NCBI GenBank assembly: GCA_951813605.1
Contig: OX638379.1
Coordinates: 2,514,062-2,578,061, forward strand
Reading direction: 5' to 3'
DNA from: an uncultured Bryobacterales bacterium
GTDB lineage: Bacteria; Acidobacteriota; Terriglobia; Bryobacterales; UBA6623
DNA: 64,000 nt
The notes beneath the pieces are model-generated. The model worked only from the letters and a program-made list of their open reading frames with translations. It was not told the DNA's origin and did no database searches. This document shows positions 63,977 to 64,000 of this stretch, in pieces (within the stretch, counting starts at the first letter, position 1; each line of letters begins with the position of its first letter). The translations under genes were made by a program, and so were the position numbers.

Positions 63977-64000
63977 TTCACTCCTGCGGGCTGACCAGCA

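Noticed and set aside
1..64000. CRISPR arrays, riboswitches, rRNA genes, prophage
   Set aside because: No regularly spaced direct repeats, no recognised riboswitch core, no rRNA sequence and no phage structural genes were seen.

Overview
The window looks like chromosomal DNA of a GC-rich member of the Acidobacteriota (Solibacter/Bryobacterales-like or Vicinamibacterales-like). The evidence is the gene families present: several Oar-like TonB-dependent receptors, two DUF1549/DUF1553 (PSD1) plus DUF1501 pairs, Tat-exported Gfo/Idh/MocA oxidoreductases, an acidobacterial-type VWA protein, and large TPR and SEL1 proteins. The phylum call is inference from gene content; no rRNA is present.

Layout. 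1-14.5 kb: the 3' end of a TonB-dependent receptor, then two copies of a PSD1-DUF1501 pair (one per strand) flanking tRNA-Arg(CCG), an aldo/keto reductase and a secreted PHP-like protein. 15-34.7 kb: an accessory region with a barrel-only receptor, two Gfo/Idh paralogs, a SEL1-repeat protein fused to a methyltransferase-like domain, a tandem pair of CarboxypepD-TonB receptors (first copy decayed, second intact) separated by mobile-element debris, and two long TPR proteins. 35-42 kb: metabolic and housekeeping genes (nitronate monooxygenase family, a beta-helix protein, queF, acs, polysaccharide deacetylase, SDR). 42-44.9 kb: a SEL1 pseudogene with one in-frame stop, and an intact IS1595-family element with 26-bp inverted repeats and an 8-bp target duplication. 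44.9-54.4 kb: the argF-argG-argH-argR operon, an RluD-type pseudouridine synthase with a VWA protein, recA, a sugar-isomerase/dehydrogenase pair and tRNA-Leu(CAA). 54.6-64 kb: an alginate-export-like porin, a STAS protein, a four-gene signalling operon, a probable glnE remnant and a zinc alcohol dehydrogenase.

The most interesting system is at 56.0-61.7 kb. Four tightly overlapping genes encode a receiver-SpoIIE phosphatase, an RsbW-like kinase, a periplasmic ligand-binding protein with no transporter genes, and a histidine kinase with a large extracytoplasmic helical domain. A convergent STAS antagonist lies next to them. Together they suggest ligand sensing through a binding protein and kinase (TorT/TorS-like logic) feeding a partner-switching output. 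The SEL1-methyltransferase fusion at 19.2-21.6 kb is the most unusual single protein.
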